Shown piece by piece: positions 1 through 9,787 of a stretch of DNA of 64,000 nucleotides. A model generated the notes under the pieces. The model did no database searches. It was not told the origin of the DNA and worked only from the letters and a program-made list of their open reading frames with translations. The first letter of the stretch is position 1. The number at the start of each line of letters is the position of its first letter. The DNA lies in the NCBI GenBank assembly GCA_031292515.1, contig JARLGZ010000034.1, positions 1 to 64,000 on the forward strand. The letters are read 5' to 3'. The translations under genes were made by a program, and so were the position numbers. Source of the DNA: Puia sp. (GTDB lineage Bacteria > Bacteroidota > Bacteroidia > Chitinophagales > Chitinophagaceae).

Positions 1-285
1 GAGATCGCCTGAAATTAAATATATAAAACAACAACTCGTAGTCAAATGATTTTTTGCACAGCATCGTTAGAATATAGCCAGGCCACATATCGTCAAAACA
101 TCATTTGCCAACGAGCCTGACACACTTTATGGAATACACCCGTTTGCATAGCGGTGTACCTCGTCCAGCAGGAGATATAGCCCACCCTGTTGGCGAAATT
201 TCACCGCCAGATCGTACAACCTGTTTTCATCCCCCCCAAAAAAACTGCTCTGCCTGACGAAATCGCCCCCCTACCCCAACTCTAT
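1..285. other. Non-coding window edge
   Basis: This stretch lies downstream of the leftward macroglobulin gene that ends at 286. It is AT-rich at the left edge and C-rich near 230-270. I see no convincing frame, hairpin with a T-run or RNA gene. A short frame beginning at 190 runs antisense into the macroglobulin gene and has no family features. Confidence 0.5.
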
Positions 286-3200
286 TTAAAACTCACCACT
301 CACTACAATCACTCCCGCCCCATTATACGAATGATACTCTCCATTATACATGGCATCGGCGCTCACGGGCCCCATATGATAAACCCCCGGTGAGACGGCC
401 CGAACGGCATAGTAATAGGTCTGCCGGTTGCTGTGAGCATCCACAAACAGGTTGATCCGGTCATCCCGTACATCGATCGCCGTCGGCGAATCGTCATTCT
501 TGATCCAGTCCATGCCGGGAATGTCCTTGGTCCGCGGATTCTCGATTTCGAAACCGGCGGGCAGCAAGTCCGTGATCACCACGTTATCGATATTCGTACT
601 ATATGATTTTTCAAGGGTCAGCTCGATAATGACCAGTTCGTTCTGCCGGAAGCTATTTCCTATTATCGGCTTGCCATACCGGTCGAAGAAACGCTTGCGT
701 ATCTTCAGGTAGCTATCCTCCTCTTTGTAGACACCGGTAGCACTGATACCCTCCGCCTGCCAGAAATAGTAAAGCCGGCCATCGCCTTTCGAAACGATCT
801 CGGGATCCACACCCTTCAGCTGCGCCGCGCTGAGACGCAGATCGGCGCCGTTCATCGTAGCCACCGTCCGTCCCCCTACCCGTATATCTGCCGTCACACT
901 GGACCTGGCGGCGTCACGGGCGATTTTTCCAAGCGCGAGGAAACTAAAAGCCAGTTCCTGCGTACTATACCAATAACGCTGCTTCAGCTTGTCGGCGACA
1001 TGACGGGCCATAACGGGCACCTGGCTATTGCCCGGATCCACATCCACCAGCACATCGAGGGCGATCGACTCATCGCGGATATCGGAATAGAAACTACCTC
1101 CCGTCTGCGCCACGGATTCCTCACCCGCAAACTGGGAAGGCAGCAGCTGCCGGAAGCTGTTCTTGTCACCCGCCTGCGCAAAAGCCGCAGAAAGCAGGTA
1201 TTTCTCGTCCAGGCTCAGCAAACCCGGGTTGGCCTTATAGTAGTTCATCACGCTGGTATTGGGACGACCCGCCAGCGACAGGACATATAACCCATAGATC
1301 ACCTCTTTCGGCACGATCTTCCGGTTTTGATCCCGGTTGTAGAAATAGGTGATCGTCTCCCGGTTCTTCAACCGGTTGTTGACATATCCCAGCATCGTCG
1401 TGAGCAGCCCCTTGTCGACATCGAAGCCGGCCTTCTGTGCTTCCAGCAGGAAATGAGCGGAATAGATCGTTGCCCACCAGTTCTCCGTGTCCTCGTTATC
1501 CCACAGCGTCACGGCCCCGTTGTACAACTGACGCATCTTGATCTTCCGGATCGCCTCCAGCACATTGGTATTTGCACTGGCTGCCACTGCCCCATTCCGC
1601 CCTCCGCCATTGGAGACATTGATGACCCCATTACCCGCCCGGCCATTCAACAGCTCGGCCATATCTCCATAATAAAGTTGCGGAAAGGCAGCCGATACCG
1701 TCTGCTCGGTACAGCCATACGGATATTGCACCAGCAGATTGAGATACTTGGAAAGTTCTATCGCCGGCGAACGGCTCACCACGAGGTCATAAGCGATACT
1801 GGAAGGAATAAAATCGCTGGTATTCAGATGTAGCTGCTGGGTCCCGCCGGCAAGGGAGCCGCTGCCCGTGATCTTCTGCAACGAAGAAGGCGGCCTCACG
1901 CTGATCTCCGTTTCGTCGGTGAATTTCTCTCCCATGCTGCTCACTTCTACCGTCACCTTTCCGACACCGGTAGTAGCGGGCGCCACTACCTGGAACACGG
2001 CACGCCCTTCACTATTGGGGGAGAGGCTCACTGTCTGGCGATCCGCTCCCGCCGCCTGTAAGGGTCCGCTCAAACGCATCACGGCTTCCGCAGTTGCCGT
2101 CTTTGCAGTCGTATTAGTGAGGGTGACCGGTACCGTGATCGTATCCCGTGGGCTCAGGAACCGCGGGAGCGCCGTACTCAACACCAGCGGATCGGCCACC
2201 TTCATCGAAGTCTCGGCAGAACCAAACCGCTCGTTTTTATAGGAGACCGCCATCAGCCTGACCTCTCCCGAAAACTGGGGGATGTCGAATTCAAAAACCG
2301 CTTCGCCGCTGCCATTGGCCTGTACGATGCCACTCCAATAGGAGACGATTTTGAATCGTTTCGCCGGCATGGGATTCACCCGCTTCTTCATATCCGACTC
2401 GCCGTCGCCACCCGTACTACTCAACGAAGCCTTGACCTCGGGGAATAGCAGCGGATAAAGATCATAGCCATTGACCTCCAGCGCCCGGCGGGAATAGAAA
2501 TGTTCATAGGGGTCGGGTGTCCCGAAATCGGTGATCTGCAACACCCCGTTATCTACGGCGGCCAGCGTGACCAGGCTGTTCGGCGCCGCCTTGACACGGA
2601 CCTTTTGATGCGTATGGGACCGGACCGACTTTTCAGCCACGATCTCCAAAGGGATCCTCCGCTCCTTTTCTTCCACCTTCACACTCTCAAAACCATGCGC
2701 CACCGTAAGCGGTATATCGGACAACTCATGGGGCTTTATCAGCGTGGCGGTGATATATACATTGGGCAGATCATCGGCCGTGAGCTTCAGATCCACAGAA
2801 GCCGTCCGCTTGTCGACATTTACATATTGCCAGGAGACCACTTTGTCCGTCTCGAGAGTAACCAGCATCCGGCCGCTGAAAGGCGTCTTGAAAAGAGCCT
2901 TGACGCTCTCCCCGGTATAATAGGAGGACTTGTCCAGGTCAATGCTGATATTGCCTTCGTTATTGACCTCAAAGGAAGAGTTCTCCCCGCCCCAATACCC
3001 ATAGCTGTAAAAACGTTTGCTGACATAGCTATTGGCGCCGGGAATCGAGACCCGCAGTTCATAATTGCCGGGAGACCGCGGAACAAATGAATAGCGGGTA
3101 TTCTCTCCGCTCACAGAGACTACGCCCGTCGAGATGAGCTTGTCCTCCTGCTGGGATTGATACCGGAAATAGTTGCCGTTCTTGCTAAGCACCGTCCGGT

Positions 3201-5772
3201 ACTCGTGTTTGACCACCTGTATCTGCGCACGTGCGCCATTGAGCAGATTTTCGTTCTTATCCAGCGCAATAACCGGAAACTGGATAGCCTGGTTGAGCGC
3301 GTAATAAGAATAGCCATCGTCGGAGATCCCGAAAAACAATGACTGTGTATAGATATCGGCCGTCGCCTTACGGCTGACCGGCCGGCCGGTTTCATCGAAA
3401 ACCGTGGCGAAGAAGTTGGCCTGTAAAAGACCTATATTCTTATACAGCTCCGGGACCTCGTATTTCTCGACGGCATCCCCCTTTTCGTCCGTCTTGCCCT
3501 CCCGGACCACCTTGTCAAAGAAAGAATTCTGGTTAGCCAGCCCGAAATTATATTGTCTGTATTTCTTTGGATTGAAAGTCTTTTGTTTAACCTGGATCTC
3601 ACACTCATAGTTGCGGTTGGCAGCCGGCGGCCCAAAGAAATTTACCGCATTGATGCTGAGATGAGAAATGTCTCCTGCTTCGAGGAAGGGCTTGTCCAGC
3701 TTTGCCGTGACCTTGATCCGATCGGGCACAAACTCTTCGATACGGAAGGCCTGGGTCGTTAGCAGGACATCGTTCGCCGTATAGACTTCCAGCGAATAAC
3801 TGCCGGTGATAGCCGTCGTAGCGAGATCGATACTGCCTTCCAGCGACCCCTGCTCGTTGAGGCTCTTTCGGAATGTCTTCAGCTCCTTTCCATTCGGAAA
3901 CAGGAATTTCAGCTTCACGGGTATATCACCCGGGGACTTCCACTGCCGGTCACGCACGATCACGGAGAAATTGACCTTCTCTCCCGGCCGGTAGATATCC
4001 CGCTCCTCATACACATACGCATCCAGCCCGGTACTATTGCTTCGCCGTCCACCCACCTCGAAACGGGAAGTATTGACCCGCGTCGAACTAAAAGGAAGAT
4101 AGTTGAAGTCTTCCGCTGTCTTGGCAATGATCATGGCCGGGCGAAATCCGGAAAACTCCGTCCGGGAATAGGCGATCTCGGCAACCCCGTCCGCCGTCGT
4201 AGCGCCCATCCCGAGCACCTGGTTGTTGGCGCCATAGGCAATCATGTTGACACCTGACAAGGGAGCTGCATTCTTTATCGAATTGGCAAAGACCAGGATC
4301 TTCTCTTTGCCTTCTTTCGCGATCAGCCCGATATCGGAGAGCGATACAAAACGGCTGTCCCGTACCCAATAGTCCGTCGTCGACCGGATCATGACATGAT
4401 AGATGCCCTTAAAATCCGGCAGACGGTCCGCGATATTAAAGTTGAAAATACGGTTGTTACCCGATCCGGACAGCGGCAGCGAACGGGTCTCTACCTCCTG
4501 TTCATAGATCACATCCCCAAACTGGATATCCACACCGTTGTCCATTGCGACAGACCCCTCTCCATCTTCTTCCTCGCCGCCCCCGGTATTGGAAGAGGCC
4601 TGCGGACCCGTCGTCTCCTTTGGATCATACCCATAACGCTGGGCAGCCAGCAGGTTGTTCTCATAAATCCTGGAGACGACCACCTTGACCTTTGGCACAT
4701 TGACGATCTTTACCTCTATATTTTGTGCGCCCTTGCCCGAGAGGTAGACACCCTTGCTATTCGAAAAACCGATCGAGGGCTCCAGCTGACCAAACACGAC
4801 ATTGGACTTATATTCCTCGTGCAGCGTTCCACCGATACGCCCCCGCAAACCCTTGCCAATTGTAAGGGCATAACTCTTCTCCTGGTCGAAGTGATCGCTC
4901 CGGATCACAAATCCATTCTCGGCCGCCTCCACGGTGAATTTGACCGCCGGATCCAGGCTGATATACGAAGCCAGACCGGCGGCCACCACCTGCTGACTCG
5001 TGGAAACCCGGACAGTACCGCCGACTCCGTCATGCTCCGCGGAGACATCGTTGATGCTGAGTACAAAGGGCGAAGGAATACTGGTTTTAAATTCCGTCGC
5101 GACCTGCGTACCCTTTACCCCCCCTTCGGGAACCAGCCCTTTATCGATCGTAATCTTTGCGTCATAATCCTTATCTTCCATTTTCAGGTTCAGCAGCCGC
5201 ACGGAGATCTTGTCATCGGCCGAAAGACTCTGGATATTGAAGCTGGCAGCCTGCCCCCCTACTTCGATCTTTAGCCGGTCTTTAAGATTTGCGGGATTGA
5301 CCGGGTAATTGAACTGCAGATCGATCTGAGGAAGCGCCGTATTGCTGTTCTCATCCTGGAGCACCCAGGTCGTATTGCTGTTCTCCAGTTTGAGATCGGG
5401 AGTATGAAAGCTCAGTTCCCCCCCTTTACCGATACGCCCGAAACCACTGCCCCGGAGCAGCGATTTCGTCAGGACAGCCTTATAACTGGTGGCAGGCGCC
5501 AGGGGACCCGTGGGGGAGAATACAAGTTCATCCGGATGCTCCCAACGAAAACGACCCGGGATCCTCGGCTCAAAATCCACATAATCGGTGGAATCCCAGC
5601 GGTCGAGCAGCGAGTCTTTTACAAGGGCCTGCGAGAAGCGAAATATGAGGTTGCCCAGGGGAGGCACTTCCTCCCGGGCATTCGTATATTCGAGACTGAC
5701 TGTACTTCGGTTACAGGCAGACAAAAAAATAACAACCGAAAGGGTTGCCAGGAAACAGGGAGTATTACGCAT
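286..5772 (-). CDS. Alpha-2-macroglobulin family lipoprotein (YfhM type)
   Basis: The 1828-residue product is a bacterial alpha-2-macroglobulin, thought to trap proteases in the periplasm. I start it at the ATG at 5772 because that gives a lipoprotein signal (FLATLSVVIFLSAC, lipid Cys20); the longer frame begins at a TTG. An MG2-like segment (YRPGEKVNFSV) lies in the first half. The thioester site is YGCTEQ, with Cys1354 and Gln1357, so it looks able to form the bond. An acidic Gly-rich loop is coded near 4540-4610. The gene diverges from pbpC, the same partnership seen for yfhM-pbpC in Escherichia coli, which suggests a role in defending the envelope when the wall is breached. Family assignment is firm; the target proteases are unknown. 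Confidence 0.93.
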   Translation of the reverse strand: MRNTPCFLATLSVVIFLSACNRSTVSLEYTNAREEVPPLGNLIFRFSQALVKDSLLDRWDSTDYVDFEPRIPGRFRWEHPDELVFSPTGPLAPATSYKAVLTKSLLRGSGFGRIGKGGELSFHTPDLKLENSNTTWVLQDENSNTALPQIDLQFNYPVNPANLKDRLKIEVGGQAASFNIQSLSADDKISVRLLNLKMEDKDYDAKITIDKGLVPEGGVKGTQVATEFKTSIPSPFVLSINDVSAEHDGVGGTVRVSTSQQVVAAGLASYISLDPAVKFTVEAAENGFVIRSDHFDQEKSYALTIGKGLRGRIGGTLHEEYKSNVVFGQLEPSIGFSNSKGVYLSGKGAQNIEVKIVNVPKVKVVVSRIYENNLLAAQRYGYDPKETTGPQASSNTGGGEEEDGEGSVAMDNGVDIQFGDVIYEQEVETRSLPLSGSGNNRIFNFNIADRLPDFKGIYHVMIRSTTDYWVRDSRFVSLSDIGLIAKEGKEKILVFANSIKNAAPLSGVNMIAYGANNQVLGMGATTADGVAEIAYSRTEFSGFRPAMIIAKTAEDFNYLPFSSTRVNTSRFEVGGRRSNSTGLDAYVYEERDIYRPGEKVNFSVIVRDRQWKSPGDIPVKLKFLFPNGKELKTFRKSLNEQGSLEGSIDLATTAITGSYSLEVYTANDVLLTTQAFRIEEFVPDRIKVTAKLDKPFLEAGDISHLSINAVNFFGPPAANRNYECEIQVKQKTFNPKKYRQYNFGLANQNSFFDKVVREGKTDEKGDAVEKYEVPELYKNIGLLQANFFATVFDETGRPVSRKATADIYTQSLFFGISDDGYSYYALNQAIQFPVIALDKNENLLNGARAQIQVVKHEYRTVLSKNGNYFRYQSQQEDKLISTGVVSVSGENTRYSFVPRSPGNYELRVSIPGANSYVSKRFYSYGYWGGENSSFEVNNEGNISIDLDKSSYYTGESVKALFKTPFSGRMLVTLETDKVVSWQYVNVDKRTASVDLKLTADDLPNVYITATLIKPHELSDIPLTVAHGFESVKVEEKERRIPLEIVAEKSVRSHTHQKVRVKAAPNSLVTLAAVDNGVLQITDFGTPDPYEHFYSRRALEVNGYDLYPLLFPEVKASLSSTGGDGESDMKKRVNPMPAKRFKIVSYWSGIVQANGSGEAVFEFDIPQFSGEVRLMAVSYKNERFGSAETSMKVADPLVLSTALPRFLSPRDTITVPVTLTNTTAKTATAEAVMRLSGPLQAAGADRQTVSLSPNSEGRAVFQVVAPATTGVGKVTVEVSSMGEKFTDETEISVRPPSSLQKITGSGSLAGGTQQLHLNTSDFIPSSIAYDLVVSRSPAIELSKYLNLLVQYPYGCTEQTVSAAFPQLYYGDMAELLNGRAGNGVINVSNGGGRNGAVAASANTNVLEAIRKIKMRQLYNGAVTLWDNEDTENWWATIYSAHFLLEAQKAGFDVDKGLLTTMLGYVNNRLKNRETITYFYNRDQNRKIVPKEVIYGLYVLSLAGRPNTSVMNYYKANPGLLSLDEKYLLSAAFAQAGDKNSFRQLLPSQFAGEESVAQTGGSFYSDIRDESIALDVLVDVDPGNSQVPVMARHVADKLKQRYWYSTQELAFSFLALGKIARDAARSSVTADIRVGGRTVATMNGADLRLSAAQLKGVDPEIVSKGDGRLYYFWQAEGISATGVYKEEDSYLKIRKRFFDRYGKPIIGNSFRQNELVIIELTLEKSYSTNIDNVVITDLLPAGFEIENPRTKDIPGMDWIKNDDSPTAIDVRDDRINLFVDAHSNRQTYYYAVRAVSPGVYHMGPVSADAMYNGEYHSYNGAGVIVVSGEF

Positions 5773-5970
5773 ATGGAGGCCAGTTAAAGATTTGACGATC
5801 TTATTTTTGAAGACACTGTTAAAATACAAAAAGACTTGAAAAAAAGAAGGACTGTTCTCTTGCAGGGGAAAAAGAAAAACAGAAATTAGTGGAAGAAAGC
5901 TAAGGAGGGTGACCCGACGAGCCCATTTGAATAAAAGATTTGCATACGAAAATTACATTGCGGAACACCG

Positions 5971-5982
5971 TATTTGCAAATA
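5971..5982. promoter_or_regulatory. 12-bp palindrome before pbpC
   Basis: TATTTGCAAATA is a perfect 12-bp palindrome 32 bp before the pbpC ATG, in the divergent gap with the macroglobulin gene. A related half, TTTGCATA, lies at about 5938. It could be an operator for the divergent pair. There is no direct proof, and AT-rich DNA gives some palindromes by chance. Confidence 0.3.
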
Positions 5983-6014
5983 TCCTTCTGTAAGAAATTG
6001 TTAATTCGCGGCAT

Positions 6015-8546
6015 ATGAACACCACCCGCTATTTGCCCTGGCTTCCCTGGCGCAGGGAGTTTCTCCCCGGTCACCCTTTCTTAAGACGGATGGCAAGGGC
6101 GGCAGCCGTCCTCGCCGGTTTGTTCGGGTTATTCCTGCTGGGAAACTATCTCTTTCCGCTCCCCGACAAAATCGAATATTCCACCATCGTCACCGACAAC
6201 AAAGGAGAAGTGATCCATGCCTACCTGACCCGTGATCAGCAATGGCGGATGAAAACATCGCTGAACGAGATCTCTCCCCTGCTTCGCAAGACGATCATCG
6301 CAAAGGAAGACAAGTACTTTTACTATCACCCCGGCATCAATCCCCTGGCAATAGGCAGGGCGCTGGTGAGAAACATCTTCCGGATGCGTCGCACCTCCGG
6401 CGCTTCTACCATCACCATGCAGGTGGCACGGGCGCTCGAACCGAAGAAACGCACCTACCTGCACAAACTGGAGGAGACATTCCGTGCCTTCCAGCTCGAA
6501 TGGAAATACAGTAAAGACGAGATCCTGCAACTTTATCTCAACCTGGTCCCCTACGGTGGTAATATCGAAGGCGTAAAATCCGCGTCCGTACTCTATTTTG
6601 GCAAGAACCCCGACCACCTGTCCCTGGGCGAGATCACCGCCCTGTCAATCATCCCCAACCGCCCCTCCTCGCTGGTGATGGGGAAGAACAATGACCGGAT
6701 CGTCCCCGAGAGAAATAAATGGCTCCGGAAATTCGCAAAGGACAAAGTCTTCGACGAAAAAGAGATCCGCGACGCGCTTGACGAACCGCTGACAGCCACC
6801 CGCGGCTCCGTACCCGGCTTCATCCCCCACCTGGCCTATAAGCTAAAGAGAAGGAACGGCGACCTCATCCAGACCTTTATCGACCTGAACAGACAGCGGA
6901 AAGTGGAGAAACTGGTCGCGGACTATTCCCGGACCCTCTATGGAAAGAACATACGTAACGCGGCCGTGATCGTACTGGACAACGCTACCCACCAGGTAGT
7001 GACCTATATCGGCTCCGCAGACTTCAGGGATACCATCGACGCCGGCCAGGTGAACGGGGCGGCGTCGATCCGCCAGCCGGGGAGCACCCTCAAACCCCTG
7101 CTATATGGACTGTGTATGGACGACGGCCTGCTGACACCCAAAATGGTCATCACCGATGTCGCCGTGAACTATGCAGGATATGCGCCGGAAAACTATGACA
7201 GGACCTTTAACGGATACGTGACGATGGAATACGCCCTCGAACACTCTCTGAATATCCCCGCAGTAAAAAGCCTGGAGGCCCTGGGCACCGACAGGCTGAT
7301 CCAGGCCCTCGCTGCCTGCGATTTCAGACAGATAAAAAAAGACCAGCGAAAATTAGGACTATCCATGATCCTCGGCGGCTGCGGAGCCACCCTGGAAGAA
7401 CTGACAGGCCTCTATTCCATCTTCGCCAACGAAGGCAGATATGTATCACCGAAATATTGCCAGCCTCCCGCGACCCCTGGAACAGGATCCACCGGCCGGC
7501 CAGACCAGGATATTCCTGAAAACCCTGCCCCCCCCGGCCCCCGCCAAACCCCCGAACACCCTGGAAACCCCGAAAACCCCGGCACCCCTGGAAACCCGGG
7601 AAACCCGGGAAACCCCGATGGAATGCCTGCATCCGGCCGACCCAAACAGGACCCCGGAAAACCCATCCTCAGCCAGGCCTCGGCCTATATGATCAACGAG
7701 ATCCTCTCAAAAGTCAATCGCCCCGACTTCCCGCTAAACTGGGAGAGCACCCTGCACCTGCCAAAGATCGCCTGGAAGACGGGCACCTCCTATGGCCGCC
7801 GCGACGCCTGGAGCATCGGCTATAACCGCCGCTTCACCGTCGGCATCTGGATAGGCAACTTCTCCGCCGTTGGCGTCCCCGAACTCAGCGGCGCCAACGT
7901 AGCCACCCCTTTGCTATTCAAGATCTTTAACACGATCGACTACGACGACGATCAGCCCTGGTTCCGCCAGCCCAAAGACTGCGATATCCGCACGGTATGC
8001 TCGGAAACGGGAATGCCACCCTCCGACCAATGCACCGACCTCGTCACAGACTACTTTATCCCCATGGTCTCCCCCTCCTCAAAATGCAATAACAGGACAG
8101 AAGTCCTCGTCTCCCCCGACGAAAAAATATCCTACTGCCGAAGCTGCATGCCCGAAAACGGCTACAAGAAAAAATGGTATAAGATCATCCCCCCGGAAAT
8201 GCAGGCCTATTATGAAGACCACCGGATCGCCTACCAGAAGATCCCACCGCACAACCCCGACTGCGGGAAAATATTCCGGGAGAACGCCCCCGTCGTGGTA
8301 TCCCCCTCCCCGGGAAGCGAATACCTGATCAACCGAAAAGACCCGGAGCCCCTTCAGCTGAGCTGCCAGGTCGGCAATGACGTCAGCAAGGTATATTGGT
8401 ACATAAACAACAAATTCTATAAATCCGGCGAGGCACGCAGCAAACAGTTCTTTATCCCCGAAGAAGGCCCCATAAAAATATCCTGCACCGACGACAAAGG
8501 CCGCAACCGCAACATCTTCATCCGGGTCAGATACGTAAACCTCTAA
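6015..8546 (+). CDS. pbpC: Penicillin-binding protein 1C
   Basis: An 843-residue bifunctional peptidoglycan synthase anchored by one membrane segment (about residues 28-48). The glycosyltransferase domain carries EDKYFYYHPG (catalytic Glu98) and ASTITMQVARAL. The transpeptidase has Ser357 in PGSTLK (Lys360), an SLN motif, and K588-T-G-T591. A BiPBP_C-type domain with paired cysteines closes the protein. Residues about 484-550 (7465-7665) are an unusual Pro/Gly/Asn-rich run with 9-bp repeats, placed between the SLN and KTGT motifs; this is absent from typical PBP1C as I know it. It diverges from the macroglobulin gene that usually accompanies pbpC. Identification is firm; whether the insert affects activity is unknown. 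Confidence 0.95.
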   Translation: MNTTRYLPWLPWRREFLPGHPFLRRMARAAAVLAGLFGLFLLGNYLFPLPDKIEYSTIVTDNKGEVIHAYLTRDQQWRMKTSLNEISPLLRKTIIAKEDKYFYYHPGINPLAIGRALVRNIFRMRRTSGASTITMQVARALEPKKRTYLHKLEETFRAFQLEWKYSKDEILQLYLNLVPYGGNIEGVKSASVLYFGKNPDHLSLGEITALSIIPNRPSSLVMGKNNDRIVPERNKWLRKFAKDKVFDEKEIRDALDEPLTATRGSVPGFIPHLAYKLKRRNGDLIQTFIDLNRQRKVEKLVADYSRTLYGKNIRNAAVIVLDNATHQVVTYIGSADFRDTIDAGQVNGAASIRQPGSTLKPLLYGLCMDDGLLTPKMVITDVAVNYAGYAPENYDRTFNGYVTMEYALEHSLNIPAVKSLEALGTDRLIQALAACDFRQIKKDQRKLGLSMILGGCGATLEELTGLYSIFANEGRYVSPKYCQPPATPGTGSTGRPDQDIPENPAPPGPRQTPEHPGNPENPGTPGNPGNPGNPDGMPASGRPKQDPGKPILSQASAYMINEILSKVNRPDFPLNWESTLHLPKIAWKTGTSYGRRDAWSIGYNRRFTVGIWIGNFSAVGVPELSGANVATPLLFKIFNTIDYDDDQPWFRQPKDCDIRTVCSETGMPPSDQCTDLVTDYFIPMVSPSSKCNNRTEVLVSPDEKISYCRSCMPENGYKKKWYKIIPPEMQAYYEDHRIAYQKIPPHNPDCGKIFRENAPVVVSPSPGSEYLINRKDPEPLQLSCQVGNDVSKVYWYINNKFYKSGEARSKQFFIPEEGPIKISCTDDKGRNRNIFIRVRYVNL
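7465..7665 (+). repeat. Collagen-like Pro/Gly/Asn repeat inside pbpC
   Basis: The DNA carries repeated GGAAACCCSG-like 9-bp units, coding G-N-P triplets (for example PGNPGNPGNP). The run stays in frame and interrupts the transpeptidase domain between conserved motifs. It matches the pattern of in-frame micro-duplications seen elsewhere in the window. Confidence 0.8.
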
Positions 8547-8666
8547 AGCGGCCATACATGAACAAATCGTTAGCACGGCAGATTCATAGCGGTAAATAGT
8601 ACAGACATTGTAAATTAGCACGATCTTTAAATCGGCAGGCCTGAAACCCGCTTTTAACCATTTACA

Positions 8667-9746
8667 ATGAGAAGATATATCGCCATCCTTCTTTTCCTTT
8701 TCTCGCTATCCGCTTTCGCACAGCCCCACAAGACAAAAAATATAGTCATCTTCTCCATGGATGGCTACCGCTGGAAGGAACTTTTCGGAGGAGCCGACTC
8801 CAGCCTGCTTTTCAATAAGAGATATACCTCGCAGGATTCCCTTTGGGTGACCGGAAAATATTGGGCAACGGACGCAAAGACCCGGCGGGAAAAACTGATG
8901 CCCTTCGTATGGGGACAAATAGCGAAGAAGGGACAATTGTATGGCAACAGGGATCTGGGGAGCTATGTAAACGTCAAAAACAAATATTGGTTTTCTTATC
9001 CCGGCCGAAGCGAAACTTTCTGCGGGTACTATGACTCCCTCGTCAATTCGAACGAATACCCCGATAACCCCAACGAGAACGTCCTGGAGTTTATCGACAG
9101 ACAAAAAGATTATCACGGCCGCGTCGTCACCTTCGCCTCCTGGGATGCCGTTGCCAGAATCATAAACCGCGACAGGAACGGAATGCTCGTGAATATCTAC
9201 AACGAGGATGTAAAAGGACCGGGCCTCACGACCCTGCAACAGGAATTGAATACCCTTCAGCACACCATGCCCGAAGTCTTCGGCCAGGGAGAAAGACTCG
9301 ATGCGGTCACCTTCGCAATGGCAAAAGCCTATGTAATGGCCGATCATCCGCGTGTACTGTACGTCGACTTCGGAGATCCGGATGATTTCGCCCACGAAGG
9401 CAAATATGATATGTACCTGGACGCCGCTAATAAGATAGACGCGATGATCGGCGACCTCTGGAAATACATGCAGCAGGATCCGTTCTATAAGGACAACACG
9501 ACTTTCTTAATTTGCCCGGACCACGGGCGCGGATACGGCGACCAGTGGACCAGCCACGGAGCCAGGATCCCGCACGCCAACGAAACCTACCTGATGGTCA
9601 TGGGACCCGATACCCCTCCGCTCGGAGAAGTCCGGACAAACCCGCAAATTTATCAGGATCAGTTCGCCCAAACCCTCGCTCATTTGCTCGGATTTCATTT
9701 TACCGCCAACCACCCGGTTGGAGATCCGGTGAAAAGTGTCCGGTAA
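8667..9746 (+). CDS. Secreted alkaline-phosphatase-superfamily protein
   Basis: A 359-residue protein with a clear signal peptide (RRYIAILLFLFSLSAFAQ). It belongs to the alkaline phosphatase/phosphodiesterase fold: the metal-binding Asp of FSMDG near residue 31, the DPDDFAHEGKYD segment, and the late CPDHGRG and SHGARIPH motifs. The position equivalent to the Ser/Thr nucleophile is not obvious, so the exact reaction (phosphatase, phosphodiesterase or sulfatase-like) is open. It reads convergently towards the ThuA operon with only 41 bp between the stops, and may act in the same periplasmic breakdown pathway, but that is only positional. Confidence 0.8.
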   Translation: MRRYIAILLFLFSLSAFAQPHKTKNIVIFSMDGYRWKELFGGADSSLLFNKRYTSQDSLWVTGKYWATDAKTRREKLMPFVWGQIAKKGQLYGNRDLGSYVNVKNKYWFSYPGRSETFCGYYDSLVNSNEYPDNPNENVLEFIDRQKDYHGRVVTFASWDAVARIINRDRNGMLVNIYNEDVKGPGLTTLQQELNTLQHTMPEVFGQGERLDAVTFAMAKAYVMADHPRVLYVDFGDPDDFAHEGKYDMYLDAANKIDAMIGDLWKYMQQDPFYKDNTTFLICPDHGRGYGDQWTSHGARIPHANETYLMVMGPDTPPLGEVRTNPQIYQDQFAQTLAHLLGFHFTANHPVGDPVKSVR

Positions 9747-9787
9747 ATCACTTTGCCTCGACACAACGACAGCAGCAAGACAGCGGA

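Noticed and set aside
190-393. Short rightward frame at the left edge
   Set aside because: It starts at a TTG, overlaps the macroglobulin gene end, and has no motif or signal peptide.
4396-5274. Open frame of 292 codons antisense to the first macroglobulin gene
   Set aside because: No domain and fully inside a gene with a clear lipobox and thioester motif.
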